NCBI GenBank assembly: GCA_017613355.1
Contig: JAGAEA010000028.1
Span: forward strand, 1-42,443
DNA: 42,443 nucleotides
DNA from: Clostridia bacterium
GTDB lineage: Bacteria > Bacillota > Clostridia > Oscillospirales > CAG-272
Direction: 5' to 3'
In this document: positions 14,627-21,432 of the stretch, in pieces
Layout of the letters: every line of letters starts with the position of its first letter
How positions within the stretch are numbered: position 1 is the stretch's first letter
Position numbers and translations under genes: made by a program
Notes under the pieces: generated by a model
What the model saw: only the letters and a program-made list of their open reading frames with translations
Database searches by the model: none
What the model was told of the DNA's origin: nothing

Positions 14627-16345
14627 TTACTTTCGATACCAATAGTAATTAGAATAGAGCCCTTTGAGATAGTCCGCATACAAAGATATGTTAATTCCGC
14701 TACTCGCACCGTACGTTTGGGTTACATACCAACCGTTCGTGTTTGCAGATGAAACGCTTTGCAATTTCTCGCAACCAACGAATGCATTCCTTCCAATACT
14801 TGTAACACCTTTCCCAATCGAAACGCTTTTCAAATAGACGCAACAACAGAAAGCATCATCTCCAATGCTCGTAACGCTGTCTGGGATCGTAATGCTGGTT
14901 AAGCCGCAAAAAAAGAACGCATCCCTTCCAATGCTCTTAACGCTGTTCGGGATTGTGATGCTTTTCAAGCCGCTACAACCGAAGAACGCATTTTCTTCAA
15001 TGCTCGTAACACTATTCGGGATCGTGACGCTTGTCAATCCGCTACAACCCTCGAATGCACTCTTTCCAATGCTCGTAACACTATTCGGGATCGTGACGCT
15101 TGTCAATCCGCTACAACCCTCGAATGCACTCTTTCCAATGCTCGTAACACTATTCGGGATCGTGACGCTTGTCAAGTTGCTACAACCCGAGAACGCAGAC
15201 TCACAAATAAATTTTGTTGTTTCCGAAACGGTACAGGATGTAATGGACTTATCTTTTGCTTCTATCAATGCCAAATACGGATTGCTTTCGTTGCCGAGAA
15301 ATTTTGCATTGTTATATTCGTTATATTGTAACTTGCTACAACCCCAGAATGCGGCATAACCAATACTCGTAACACTGTTCGGGAGCATGATGCTTGTCAA
15401 ACTACTGCAATCATAGAACGCGGAACCACCAATACTCGTAACGCTGTTCGGGATTGTAATGCTTTTCAAGCCGCTACAACCCCAGAACACGCCGCCTTCA
15501 ATGCTTTTGACGTCGTTCGGGATCGTGATGCTTGTCAATCTACTGCAATTGCGAAACGCGTAACCACCAATACTCGTAACGCTGTTCGGGATCGTGATGG
15601 TTGTCAATCTGCTGCAACCGTTGAACGCAGAGTTTCCAATGCTCGTGATCGTAACGCCGTCAATTTTGCTCGGAATATCAATTGCAGATAACTGCTTGCC
15701 TACATCTGTTAATCCCGTAATCGAATTATCCGAAACCGTGAAGATCGTTGCCCACGTTGCGGTTACGGTTTTATTTCCGGTAGAACCGCTCGGAATGGTC
15801 GGAATATCCCAACCCGTGAAGTGATATCCCGCTTTCATCGGGTTCGCAAAAGATATTGTTTCGCTTTCGATCGTGTAGGTTGCGGGATTGCTCTCCGCAT
15901 TCGTGCCATCGTTCAGCTCGTAGATGATGTCGTAAACAATCGGCACCCAATTTGCTTCGAGCGTCATATTCTCGGTAACCGAATAGCCGATAAATGACCA
16001 AGTCTCGTTTTGATACGTCCACCCCTCAAAGGTATAGCCTGCTTTTTCGGGATCAGCAGGTTGGAGTGCCTTCTTTCCGATTTCCACTTTTTGCGGTGAA
16101 ACCGCGCTTCCGCCGTTGCTGTTGAATGCAACGGTATACGTCTGCTCTTCCGGCTCGGTGGTCTGGACATCCGACGCAGAGGTTGGTGTTTCCGGTTCGG
16201 ATGTTGATTTGTCCTCTGTCGACAGCTTGTCCGAAATCAAGCTGTCGATTTCGGGGATCCCCGTGGAACCGTTCTCTCCGCACGCCGCAAAGAGCGCGAG
16301 AATCGCCAAGAGAAGTACCACGATGAAAATGATTTTCCGGTTCAT
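14627..16345 (-). CDS. BspA-like leucine-rich-repeat surface lipoprotein
   Basis: A 572-residue exported protein. The start at 16345 follows AAGGAGGA and begins a lipoprotein signal (MNRKIIFIV, hydrophobic core, then FAAC with Cys22 as lipidation site). Residues 23-75 are an acidic Ser/Thr linker. Two Listeria-Bacteroides (InlB B-type) repeats follow: one from YTVAFNSNGGSAV to LEANW, one from YDIIYELNDGT to VTATW. The rest is about twelve 23-residue LRR_5 repeats of the form SAFxGCSxLTSxTIPNSVTSIG, interrupted once by an irregular stretch. Such proteins are surface-exposed and often bind host or neighbouring-cell ligands; the ligand here is unknown. Two repeats are identical at DNA level. Expression is from its own promoter through a structured leader. 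It could be phase- or copy-variable. Confidence 0.92.
   Translation of the reverse strand: MNRKIIFIVVLLLAILALFAACGENGSTGIPEIDSLISDKLSTEDKSTSEPETPTSASDVQTTEPEEQTYTVAFNSNGGSAVSPQKVEIGKKALQPADPEKAGYTFEGWTYQNETWSFIGYSVTENMTLEANWVPIVYDIIYELNDGTNAESNPATYTIESETISFANPMKAGYHFTGWDIPTIPSGSTGNKTVTATWATIFTVSDNSITGLTDVGKQLSAIDIPSKIDGVTITSIGNSAFNGCSRLTTITIPNSVTSIGGYAFRNCSRLTSITIPNDVKSIEGGVFWGCSGLKSITIPNSVTSIGGSAFYDCSSLTSIMLPNSVTSIGYAAFWGCSKLQYNEYNNAKFLGNESNPYLALIEAKDKSITSCTVSETTKFICESAFSGCSNLTSVTIPNSVTSIGKSAFEGCSGLTSVTIPNSVTSIGKSAFEGCSGLTSVTIPNSVTSIEENAFFGCSGLKSITIPNSVKSIGRDAFFFCGLTSITIPDSVTSIGDDAFCCCVYLKSVSIGKGVTSIGRNAFVGCEKLQSVSSANTNGWYVTQTYGASSGINISLYADYLKGLYSNYYWYRK
15001..15138 (-). repeat. Two identical 69-bp tandem repeats in the lipoprotein gene
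   Basis: Bases 15001-15069 are repeated exactly at 15070-15138, and the first 37 bases appear a third time from 15139. The unit is 23 codons, one leucine-rich repeat, so gain or loss keeps the frame. Confidence 0.9.
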
Positions 16346-16372
16346 TTGTCTTTTCCTCCTTAAAAATGAAAG

Positions 16373-16401
16373 TAAAAAAGTGCGCAGCCGAAGCCACGCA
16401 C
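16373..16401 (-). terminator. Intrinsic terminator in the leader of the lipoprotein gene (candidate attenuator)
   Basis: On the minus strand GTGCGTGGC and GCTGCGCAC (two G-T pairs) form a 9-bp stem closed by a TTCG tetraloop (plus-strand 16380-16388 with 16393-16401). T6 follows (plus-strand A run at 16374-16379). It ends about 28 nt before the start codon, downstream of the gene's own promoter, so it must be overcome for expression. Confidence 0.75.
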
Positions 16402-16424
16402 CGAAAAACGTAGCCCCAATTGCT

Positions 16425-16550
16425 GCCACACAATAGAATTTTCATATACCGATTGCACAGAATAAGTGTATGAAAACGGAGCGTACATTTTTACCATTAG
16501 TAAAAACATACACTTCTCCTATACAATCGGAGGGTATTCTATTGTGTGGC
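16425..16550. repeat. 126-bp nested inverted-repeat element
   Basis: The outer 15 bp are perfectly inverted (16425-16439, GCCACACAATAGAAT, and 16536-16550). Inside, CCGATTG (16449-16455) pairs with CAATCGG (16524-16530), AAGTGTATG (16464-16472) with CATACACTT (16507-16515), and TTTTTAC (16488-16494) with GTAAAAA (16500-16506). It begins at the expected transcription start of the lipoprotein gene, so it would form the first half of the mRNA leader. A MITE-like element is the alternative; no target duplication is visible. Confidence 0.8.
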
Positions 16551-16556
16551 TCTTTC

Positions 16557-16585
16557 ATTTTATCATAGCTTTCCTTTTTTGTCAA
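16557..16585 (-). promoter_or_regulatory. Sigma-A promoter for the lipoprotein gene
   Basis: On the minus strand: TTGACA (16580-16585), 17-bp spacer, TAAAAT (16557-16562). Transcription should start near 16550, giving a leader of about 205 nt. The 300-base gap 16346-16645 is thus filled by the spoIIR terminator, this promoter, the inverted-repeat element and the attenuator. Confidence 0.88.
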
Positions 16586-16611
16586 CAATTAATTTTCAAT
16601 TTTTGAAAAGG

Positions 16612-16640
16612 AAAAAGCCGCACCCTTTTCGGGTACGGTT
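16612..16640 (-). terminator. Intrinsic terminator after spoIIR
   Basis: On the minus strand CCGTACCC pairs with GGGTGCGG (plus-strand 16631-16638 and 16618-16625, one G-T pair), followed by CTTTTTC. It lies directly after the spoIIR stop. Confidence 0.8.
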
Positions 16641-16645
16641 CTTCG

Positions 16646-17248
16646 TTATTTTTGATTGAACATTTCCAAAATCTTGAACCTGACGTGATAGACGCCCGAA
16701 TTGCTCTCGGTAATGATTTTATATTGATCGGGTGTAAGCCCGACCGCAATGAAGGCGTTTTCCGCTTCCCGCGTCGGAACGCTTGCCGCCGCGCGGCACA
16801 CGGGTGGGAAGAGACAGCACCACCAGTTTTGCCCCGCGCCTTCACCGACCAGCACACGGAGCGAGAGATAAGTCCCCGAAGGGAAGCAGAAGCTGTCGTA
16901 GCTCCGCTCGGGGTAAGGCTCTTCGTCGAATTCCACCGTCACCGTGTCGTCATGCCCTGCGTTCCAAACCGTTTCCTGCGCCGTTGCCGCAATTTTGTCG
17001 AGATTGGCGCGCAGAAGCGTTTCGGCTTCATTACGGTCGGAACATCCCGTCAAAAGCGGCTCGGTAAATTCCAAAACCGCGTCCCGTACTTGAAGTTTGA
17101 GCGCCTGATCCTCTTCCGAGTTTGAGTTAGCGAGGACGTGCAAACGCACCACCGAATCGTAAATTTCCGACTCTCCATGTACGGGTAATAAGCCGACAAA
17201 GAGAAAGAACACCATGCCGACCAACAGAAAAAACGCAATTTGTTTCAT
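16646..17248 (-). CDS. spoIIR: Stage II sporulation protein R
   Basis: A 200-residue secreted signalling protein. In spore formers SpoIIR is made in the forespore, exported to the intermembrane space, and activates the SpoIIGA protease that matures sigma-E in the mother cell. A signal segment (about 4-22) is followed by the family hallmark VVRLHVLANSNSEEDQALKL and VRDAVL. Later come YPERSYDSFCFPSGTYLSLRV, then GAGQNWWCCLFPPVC, the most conserved stretch. Length is typical. AAGGAGG lies close before the start. It is good evidence that the organism carries a sporulation programme. The leader can fold over the ribosome binding site (17253-17306). A terminator follows; nrnA precedes it by 77 nt. 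Confidence 0.95.
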   Translation of the reverse strand: MKQIAFFLLVGMVFFLFVGLLPVHGESEIYDSVVRLHVLANSNSEEDQALKLQVRDAVLEFTEPLLTGCSDRNEAETLLRANLDKIAATAQETVWNAGHDDTVTVEFDEEPYPERSYDSFCFPSGTYLSLRVLVGEGAGQNWWCCLFPPVCRAAASVPTREAENAFIAVGLTPDQYKIITESNSGVYHVRFKILEMFNQK

Positions 17249-17252
17249 TGAA

Positions 17253-17306
17253 AAAATCCTCCTTATGGGTGTCTATGCTCCATCATTCACCCGTTGGGAG
17301 GATTTT
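17253..17306 (-). promoter_or_regulatory. Hairpin covering the spoIIR ribosome binding site
   Basis: On the minus strand AAAATCCTCC (plus 17297-17306) is the exact complement of GGAGGATTTT (plus 17253-17262), which contains the spoIIR Shine-Dalgarno sequence. Inside it a second stem pairs plus 17267-17271 with 17288-17292 (GGGTG/CACCC). The 3' arm runs into T6, so the same structure could also act as the terminator of nrnA. Confidence 0.65.
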
Positions 17307-17325
17307 ATTCGGTATTTTATGTTTT

Positions 17326-18330
17326 TTAAGGTATTTGCCTCGGGTCGATGGCGTCGAGAATGGTCTTGACAGCCTCGTCCATGCTCTCCGTCTCAATCGT
17401 GCAGCCCGCCGCGCGTTTGTGACCGCCGCCGCCGAATTTCGCGCAGAGCGCCGACACGTCATAGTCGCAAGCCGCCCTCATCGAAACACGGAACACCCCT
17501 TCGGGCGACGGCTGACGGACAGAAAACGCGATCCTTACCCCTTCGATCGAGCGGGGAATGTCGATCAGCGTGTCGAGGTGTTCCTCGGCAACGCCGAGGG
17601 AGACTTTGAGCGAATGGGGAAACGTAACGTACCCGATTTTTCCGTTTGCGGCGAAACCGAGATTGGAAATCGCGGCGCCTTCGGCACGGACCTGATCGAG
17701 AGGATCGGATTCAAAAAGCAAATGATTGATTTCGGCGGAGTCGATCCCGCTTTCGATCAGTTCGGCGGCGACCCGATGGGTCAGAGGAGTGGCGTTTGAA
17801 AAGCGGAAACATCCCGTATCCGAGCTGACGGCGGCGTAAAGACGTTCGTTGACCGTGCGATCGTTTTGCAATTTGCCTGCGTCGCGCAGACTGCGAATGA
17901 AAGAATAGAGGATTTCTCCCGTCGCGGCGGCGGACGGCAGAATGAAGTGGTCGGCGAACGGCGTGCCGCCCGCATGGTGATCGATCATCAGATCGACCTC
18001 CCCCTCAAACTGTTCCCGCAGGTTTCCGAGTTGGGAAGGGGACGCCACGTCCACAGAGATCACGCGCGCGCCGATCATTGCATTCGGAATCGCGTCGGGA
18101 AGGACGCTTGACTGTTCCGCGTCGGCGAGAAAGCGCAAACGGCGGGGGACTTCATCGGGCGCCACGCACCACGCGGGCGAGCCGAGCGCGGTAAGGATCC
18201 GTTTGAGCGCAAAAGCGGATCCCACCGCGTCCCCGTCGGGGTTGCGGTGGAACAGGATCAAGGTCGGCTTCGGATCAACGAGCGCTGCGCAAACTTCTTC
18301 AAAGGAAAGAGAACGGTAATTTTCGTTCAT
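17326..18330 (-). CDS. nrnA: DHH-family phosphoesterase (NrnA-like nanoRNase/pAp phosphatase)
   Basis: A 334-residue cytoplasmic phosphoesterase that degrades 2-5-nt RNA and removes the 3'-phosphate of pAp. All DHH motifs are visible: HRNPDGDAVGS (I, near residue 28), VDVASP (II), MIDHHAGGTPFAD (III, the DHH-type signature), SSDTGCFRF (IV), and the DHHA1 substrate-binding GGGGHKRAAGC near residue 302. Length and motif order fit bacterial NrnA. Its start overlaps the rbfA stop by 4 nt, the common rbfA-nrnA pair of Bacillota, so the two are co-translated. The product helps complete mRNA decay and sulfur-assimilation clean-up; the family does not include any spore function. Confidence 0.93.
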   Translation of the reverse strand: MNENYRSLSFEEVCAALVDPKPTLILFHRNPDGDAVGSAFALKRILTALGSPAWCVAPDEVPRRLRFLADAEQSSVLPDAIPNAMIGARVISVDVASPSQLGNLREQFEGEVDLMIDHHAGGTPFADHFILPSAAATGEILYSFIRSLRDAGKLQNDRTVNERLYAAVSSDTGCFRFSNATPLTHRVAAELIESGIDSAEINHLLFESDPLDQVRAEGAAISNLGFAANGKIGYVTFPHSLKVSLGVAEEHLDTLIDIPRSIEGVRIAFSVRQPSPEGVFRVSMRAACDYDVSALCAKFGGGGHKRAAGCTIETESMDEAVKTILDAIDPRQIP

Positions 18331-18701
18331 GGCTGTTCATCCGTTTCTTCGGGGGTAGGCTCCGAAATTTCGAGGTTATTGAGAATGGTGGAAATGTGAG
18401 CGCCGTAGGTAATGGAGTTGTCCCGCAAAAAAGTCAGTTCGGGGGTCATGCGCAGGTTGAGCGTGCGCGCGAGTTCCCGACGAATATAACCCGTGGCGGC
18501 TTTGAATCCCGCTTTCAGTTCTTTTTCTTCGCCTTGCAAAGCGGAGTAGTAGATCTTTGCGTATTTGAGGTCGGGTGTCGCGTCCACGGCGGTCACGCTC
18601 ACAAAAGCGTCCTGCACGCGCGGATCTTTGACCGTGCGCAGAATGTTCATCAGTTCTTTCTGCATTTCTTCGTTGATGCGGTTTCTTCTGTATTTTCCCA
18701 T
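18327..18701 (-). CDS. rbfA: 30S ribosome-binding factor A
   Basis: A 124-residue KH-fold protein needed for late 30S maturation, binding near the 16S 5' helix. The start at 18701 begins MGKYRRNRINEEMQKEL, the usual RbfA N-terminus. Further marks are VKDPRVQDAFVSVTAVDATPDLKYAKIYYS and the later RRELARTLNLRMTPELTFLRD. An open frame extends 57 codons upstream but is basic and runs through a terminator, so it is not used. GAGAGGG lies about 12 nt before the start, a mediocre site. In most Bacillota rbfA follows infB in the nusA operon; here it follows a small membrane protein and a terminator, with little room for its own promoter. Confidence 0.94.
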   Translation of the reverse strand: MGKYRRNRINEEMQKELMNILRTVKDPRVQDAFVSVTAVDATPDLKYAKIYYSALQGEEKELKAGFKAATGYIRRELARTLNLRMTPELTFLRDNSITYGAHISTILNNLEISEPTPEETDEQP

Positions 18702-18726
18702 AAATCGGTAAACCCTCTCTTGAATA

Positions 18727-18751
18727 AAAAAACGGCGCGAAGCCGTTTTTT
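18727..18751. terminator. Bidirectional intrinsic terminator upstream of rbfA
   Basis: AAAAAACGGC (18727-18736) pairs with GCCGTTTTTT (18742-18751) around GCGAA. It ends the small membrane-protein gene on the minus strand and leaves only 25 nt before rbfA. Confidence 0.88.
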
Positions 18752-18771
18752 GTGTGTATGACAGGCAGGCT

Positions 18772-19035
18772 TTACGCCTGTTCCGTTGCGGTCGGGTCGG
18801 GTTCTTCCGCCGGGACGGTCGCGTCAACGGCGTCCTCCGCGAAAATCTCTTCTTCAGCGGGGGCGTTTTCAACCGCTTCGGCTTCGATCAGGTCGGCACT
18901 GTCGTCAGCCTCATCGAGAGCTTCTTCTTTCTTCTTGAAGAACTTGCGGTAGAGCTTTACGGCAACGAGAGCCAATGCGGCGATCGCAAGCGCGATCGAG
19001 ATAAAAACGGCGATGCGGGATTTTTTGTTTTTCAT
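18772..19035 (-). CDS. Small single-pass membrane protein with acidic tail
   Basis: An 87-residue protein of unknown function. Residues 1-6 are basic (MKNKKSR), 8-27 form one membrane helix (IAVFISIALAIAALALVAVK), 28-37 are strongly basic (LYRKFFKKKEE), and the remaining 50 residues are almost purely acidic and Ala/Pro/Thr-rich with no positive charge. The basic flanks on both sides leave the orientation open. GGGAGG lies about 9 nt before the start. It has its own promoter and terminator. Low-complexity composition means homology search will be uninformative; a role as a membrane tether or charge-based partner is only a guess. Confidence 0.7.
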   Translation of the reverse strand: MKNKKSRIAVFISIALAIAALALVAVKLYRKFFKKKEEALDEADDSADLIEAEAVENAPAEEEIFAEDAVDATVPAEEPDPTATEQA

Positions 19036-19077
19036 GGCATGGAACCTCCCAATCGTTTCTTGAAAATCTCTGACATT

Positions 19078-19106
19078 AGTATATCACGCATTTGCCGAAA
19101 TTACAA
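19078..19106 (-). promoter_or_regulatory. Sigma-A promoter for the small membrane-protein gene
   Basis: On the minus strand: TTGTAA (19101-19106), 17-bp spacer, TATACT (19078-19083). It is divergent from the prmC promoter 60 bp away. Confidence 0.75.
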
Positions 19107-19165
19107 TAGTTTTTTTCGACTTTTTTCTTTTTTTACCGATTTTTTCCCGAAAAGCGGTTTTTCCC

Positions 19166-19194
19166 TTGATTTTTCGGCAAAAGTATGTTACGAT
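19166..19194 (+). promoter_or_regulatory. Probable promoter for prmC
   Basis: TTGATT (19166-19171), 17-bp spacer, TACGAT (19189-19194). The match is moderate but the spacing and position suit the gene start at 19229. Confidence 0.65.
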
Positions 19195-19228
19195 GATAAA
19201 AGAAAAAAGAAAGGGAGACGGCACGGCA

Positions 19229-20074
19229 ATGACCTATCGGGAAATAACAACCGTTTTGCGGCAGGCGGGCATTGATACGCCCGAGTGGGACGCCGCGCTT
19301 TTGATCGGGCATTTTTGTTTCGTCAACCGAACGTCGGCGACCGCCGCCCCCGACAGAGACTATCCCTCTTCCGCGTTGGAAAAAGCCGTTCGGGTACGAG
19401 CCGACCGTTTTCCGCTGCAATATTTGCTCGGGGAATGGCAGTTTTACCGCCAGACGTATGAAGTCACGCCCGATTGTCTGATTCCGCGCGCGGATACGGA
19501 AATATTGGTGGAGCGGGCGATCCGCGTTCTTCCCGAAAACGCCTTTTTTGCCGACCTTTGCACGGGAAGCGGCTGTATTGCCGTTTCCACCCTTTGCGAA
19601 CGTCCCGACACGTCCGCTCTTGCCATTGACCTCTCGCAAGCGGCGCTCGACGTCGCCGCCCGAAACGCAAAAAGAAACGGAGTTTCCGAACGGTTGGAGT
19701 TTGCCTGTGCGAACGTCCTTTCGGAGAATGCGGAATGGGCGTTGTCGCGCCCGCGACCTTCGGCGATTCTTTCCAACCCGCCTTATGTCCGAAGCGGGGA
19801 GATCGACGCTTTGTCGCCCGAAGTCGGGCACGAACCCCGTATGGCGCTTGACGGCGGCAACGACGGACTTGTATTTTACCGCTCGCTTTTGCGGCTTGCG
19901 CGGAAGTGGCTCGCGCCGAACGGCGTTTGCCTGTTCGAGATCGGATGCGACCAAGCGGACGATTTGCGAAAACTTGCCGCCGAAAACGGATTTTCCTGCG
20001 CGATCCTGCGCGACTACGGTGGAAACGACCGTGTTGCCGAATTGCGACGGGCAAACGAAGAACCACCCGCATAA
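19229..20074 (+). CDS. prmC: Peptide chain release factor N5-glutamine methyltransferase
   Basis: A 281-residue SAM-dependent enzyme that methylates the glutamine of the GGQ motif in release factors RF1 and RF2. The N-terminal helical domain (1-85) contains PLQYLLGEWQFY. The Rossmann domain follows with IPRADTEILVE, the SAM-binding DLCTGSGCIAVS (109-120) and the catalytic NPPY (183-186) that holds the glutamine. Length is typical. The start follows AAGGGAG. Usually prmC lies beside prfA; here it is followed by ddl, with a hairpin between. No release factor gene is in the window. Confidence 0.95.
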   Translation: MTYREITTVLRQAGIDTPEWDAALLIGHFCFVNRTSATAAPDRDYPSSALEKAVRVRADRFPLQYLLGEWQFYRQTYEVTPDCLIPRADTEILVERAIRVLPENAFFADLCTGSGCIAVSTLCERPDTSALAIDLSQAALDVAARNAKRNGVSERLEFACANVLSENAEWALSRPRPSAILSNPPYVRSGEIDALSPEVGHEPRMALDGGNDGLVFYRSLLRLARKWLAPNGVCLFEIGCDQADDLRKLAAENGFSCAILRDYGGNDRVAELRRANEEPPA

Positions 20075-20084
20075 TCTTTCAGAG

Positions 20085-20106
20085 AGGGGAACCAGACAGT
20101 TCCCCT
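20085..20106 (+). terminator. Hairpin between prmC and ddl
   Basis: AGGGGAAC (20085-20092) pairs with GTTCCCCT (20099-20106) around CAGACA; TTCATCTTTTT follows. It is probably a partial terminator lying just before the ddl ribosome binding site (GGAGGG at 20120). Confidence 0.65.
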
Positions 20107-20131
20107 TTCATCTTTTTGCGGAGGGTTGACC

Positions 20132-21157
20132 ATGAATATCACGGTTCTGGCGGGCGGCGTTTCCCCCGAGCGGGAAGTTTCTCTTTCATCGGGAAGTCTC
20201 ATAGCGAACACATTGGCGGAAAACGGACACCGCGTCCTGTTGCTCGATCTCGCGTTGGGGTACCCCGATCTTCCGAGCGACCCGACAACGCTTTTCGGGT
20301 GCGCGAAGGACAGACGGTATTCCATCAGAGCAACGGAACCGAACCCCGATTTGTTGCGGGCGAGGAAGGACGGAGCCGTGATGGGTCCTCACGTCGCGGA
20401 GATTTGCGCGCTTTCGGATGCCGTGTTTCTCGCGTTGCACGGCGGCGCGGGGGAAAACGGACAGGTGCAGGCAATGCTCGATTGCATCGGAGTACCTTAC
20501 ACGGGCTCCGGCTATGACGGAAGTCTGCTTGCCATGGATAAAGACCTGACCAAGCGACTGCTCCGCGACGCGGGCGTTCCGACCCCCGAGTGGGCGCTTT
20601 GCGAGAGTGACGAAAGCGACGTTGACGAACGGATCGCAAAGGTCGGGTTTCCGTGCGTCGTCAAGCCTGCGGACGGCGGATCCAGTATCGGGGTTTCATT
20701 TGCCGGAACGAGGGAGGAACTGGTCGCCGCGATCGAGCGGGCAAAAAAGTACAGCCGCCGATTGCTTGTAGAGCGGAAGATCGTGGGTAGGGAACTGACG
20801 GTCGGTATTCTCGGAGTTCGCGTTCTTCCTCCCGTGGAGATGATACCGAAAGAAGGGTTTTACGACTATCGCAACAAATACGCGGGAACGACCGAGGAAC
20901 TTTGTCCCGCACCGATTTCGGAAGAGGTGAACAAGCGGCTTTCCGAGTATGCGAGTCGAGCGTTTCGGATATTGCGGTTGCGAGGGTATGCAAGATTTGA
21001 CTTTCTTTTGGACAAAGAGGAGCGACTTTGGTGCCTCGAAGCGAACACGCTCCCGGGCATGACGCCCACCAGCCTTTTCCCGCGCGAAGCGGCGGCTCTC
21101 GGCATCTCCTATCGTGCGCTGTGCGAAACCCTGCTCCAAATGGCGCTCAACGGATAA
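20132..21157 (+). CDS. ddl: D-alanine--D-alanine ligase
   Basis: A 341-residue ATP-grasp ligase that makes D-Ala-D-Ala for peptidoglycan precursors. N-terminal GGVSPEREVSLSSG, then ALHGGAGENGQVQAMLD and GVPYTGSGYDGSLLAMDKD are typical of Ddl. The ATP-grasp part has CVVKPADGGSSIGVSF, LLVERKIVGRELTVG, YDYRNKYAG and the Mg-binding LEANTLPGMTPTSLFP. The segment KY rather than the VanA-type substitutions fits a D-Ala-D-Ala rather than D-Ala-D-Lac enzyme, as far as motifs show. The ATG at 20132 follows GGAGGG by 6 nt; a TTG two codons earlier is possible but too close to it. Confidence 0.94.
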   Translation: MNITVLAGGVSPEREVSLSSGSLIANTLAENGHRVLLLDLALGYPDLPSDPTTLFGCAKDRRYSIRATEPNPDLLRARKDGAVMGPHVAEICALSDAVFLALHGGAGENGQVQAMLDCIGVPYTGSGYDGSLLAMDKDLTKRLLRDAGVPTPEWALCESDESDVDERIAKVGFPCVVKPADGGSSIGVSFAGTREELVAAIERAKKYSRRLLVERKIVGRELTVGILGVRVLPPVEMIPKEGFYDYRNKYAGTTEELCPAPISEEVNKRLSEYASRAFRILRLRGYARFDFLLDKEERLWCLEANTLPGMTPTSLFPREAAALGISYRALCETLLQMALNG

Positions 21158-21185
21158 AACGGTCGGCAAAAACACACGATGTGCG

Positions 21186-21235
21186 TTCAGCCTTCGCGCT
21201 CCACCCGATAAAAAGGGTGGGGGGCGGGGGCTGAA
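21186..21235 (+). terminator. Nested hairpin after ddl
   Basis: TTCAGCC (21186-21192) pairs with GGCTGAA (21229-21235), and inside it CCACCC (21201-21206) pairs with GGGTGG (21215-21220). No T-run follows. The right side is very G-rich. Probably the end of the ddl transcript; the rest of the gap to 21432 holds only the next promoter and leader. Confidence 0.5.
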
Positions 21236-21308
21236 TTACCGTTGCGGGATAAAAATGTCGCTTTTTAGGAAAAGAACGGAATAATTGGCTGTATTCACGG
21301 AAAAGGCA

Positions 21309-21337
21309 TTGACAGATTAAGGTTTATATGATATAAT
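21309..21337 (+). promoter_or_regulatory. Consensus sigma-A promoter of the glycan locus
   Basis: TTGACA (21309-21314), 17-bp spacer, TATAAT (21332-21337): a perfect match. Start near 21344. It is the only strong promoter seen for the ten kilobases of glycan genes that follow. Confidence 0.92.
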
Positions 21338-21432
21338 AATAAGAACCTATGCGCACGTGGGATCGACAGGGACGTGCGGAAGATCGGGCGAATGTACCGA
21401 ATCCATTTTTTGAAATTGATGAGGTTTTGGCT

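Noticed and set aside
14865..15359. A 164-codon plus-strand reading frame made of repeated units, opposite the lipoprotein gene
   Set aside because: It is the antisense of the leucine-rich repeats; its periodicity comes from the real gene and it has no ribosome binding site.
16425..16550. Calling the inverted-repeat element an insertion sequence
   Set aside because: It has no coding capacity and no flanking duplication; only a MITE-like element or an RNA leader remain possible.
18702..18872. Upstream extension of rbfA by 57 codons
   Set aside because: The extension is basic, low in complexity and runs through a terminator; RbfA proteins start at the MGKYRRNRI segment.
21211..21230. G-quadruplex in the G-rich stretch after ddl
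   Set aside because: The G runs are 3, 6 and 5 long; four tracts of three with loops cannot be made. It is better explained as the right arm of a hairpin.
21349..21432. ATG at 21349 as the start of the permease
   Set aside because: It would lie about 5 nt after the predicted transcription start with no ribosome binding site; the TTG at 21433 has one and directly precedes the first helix.
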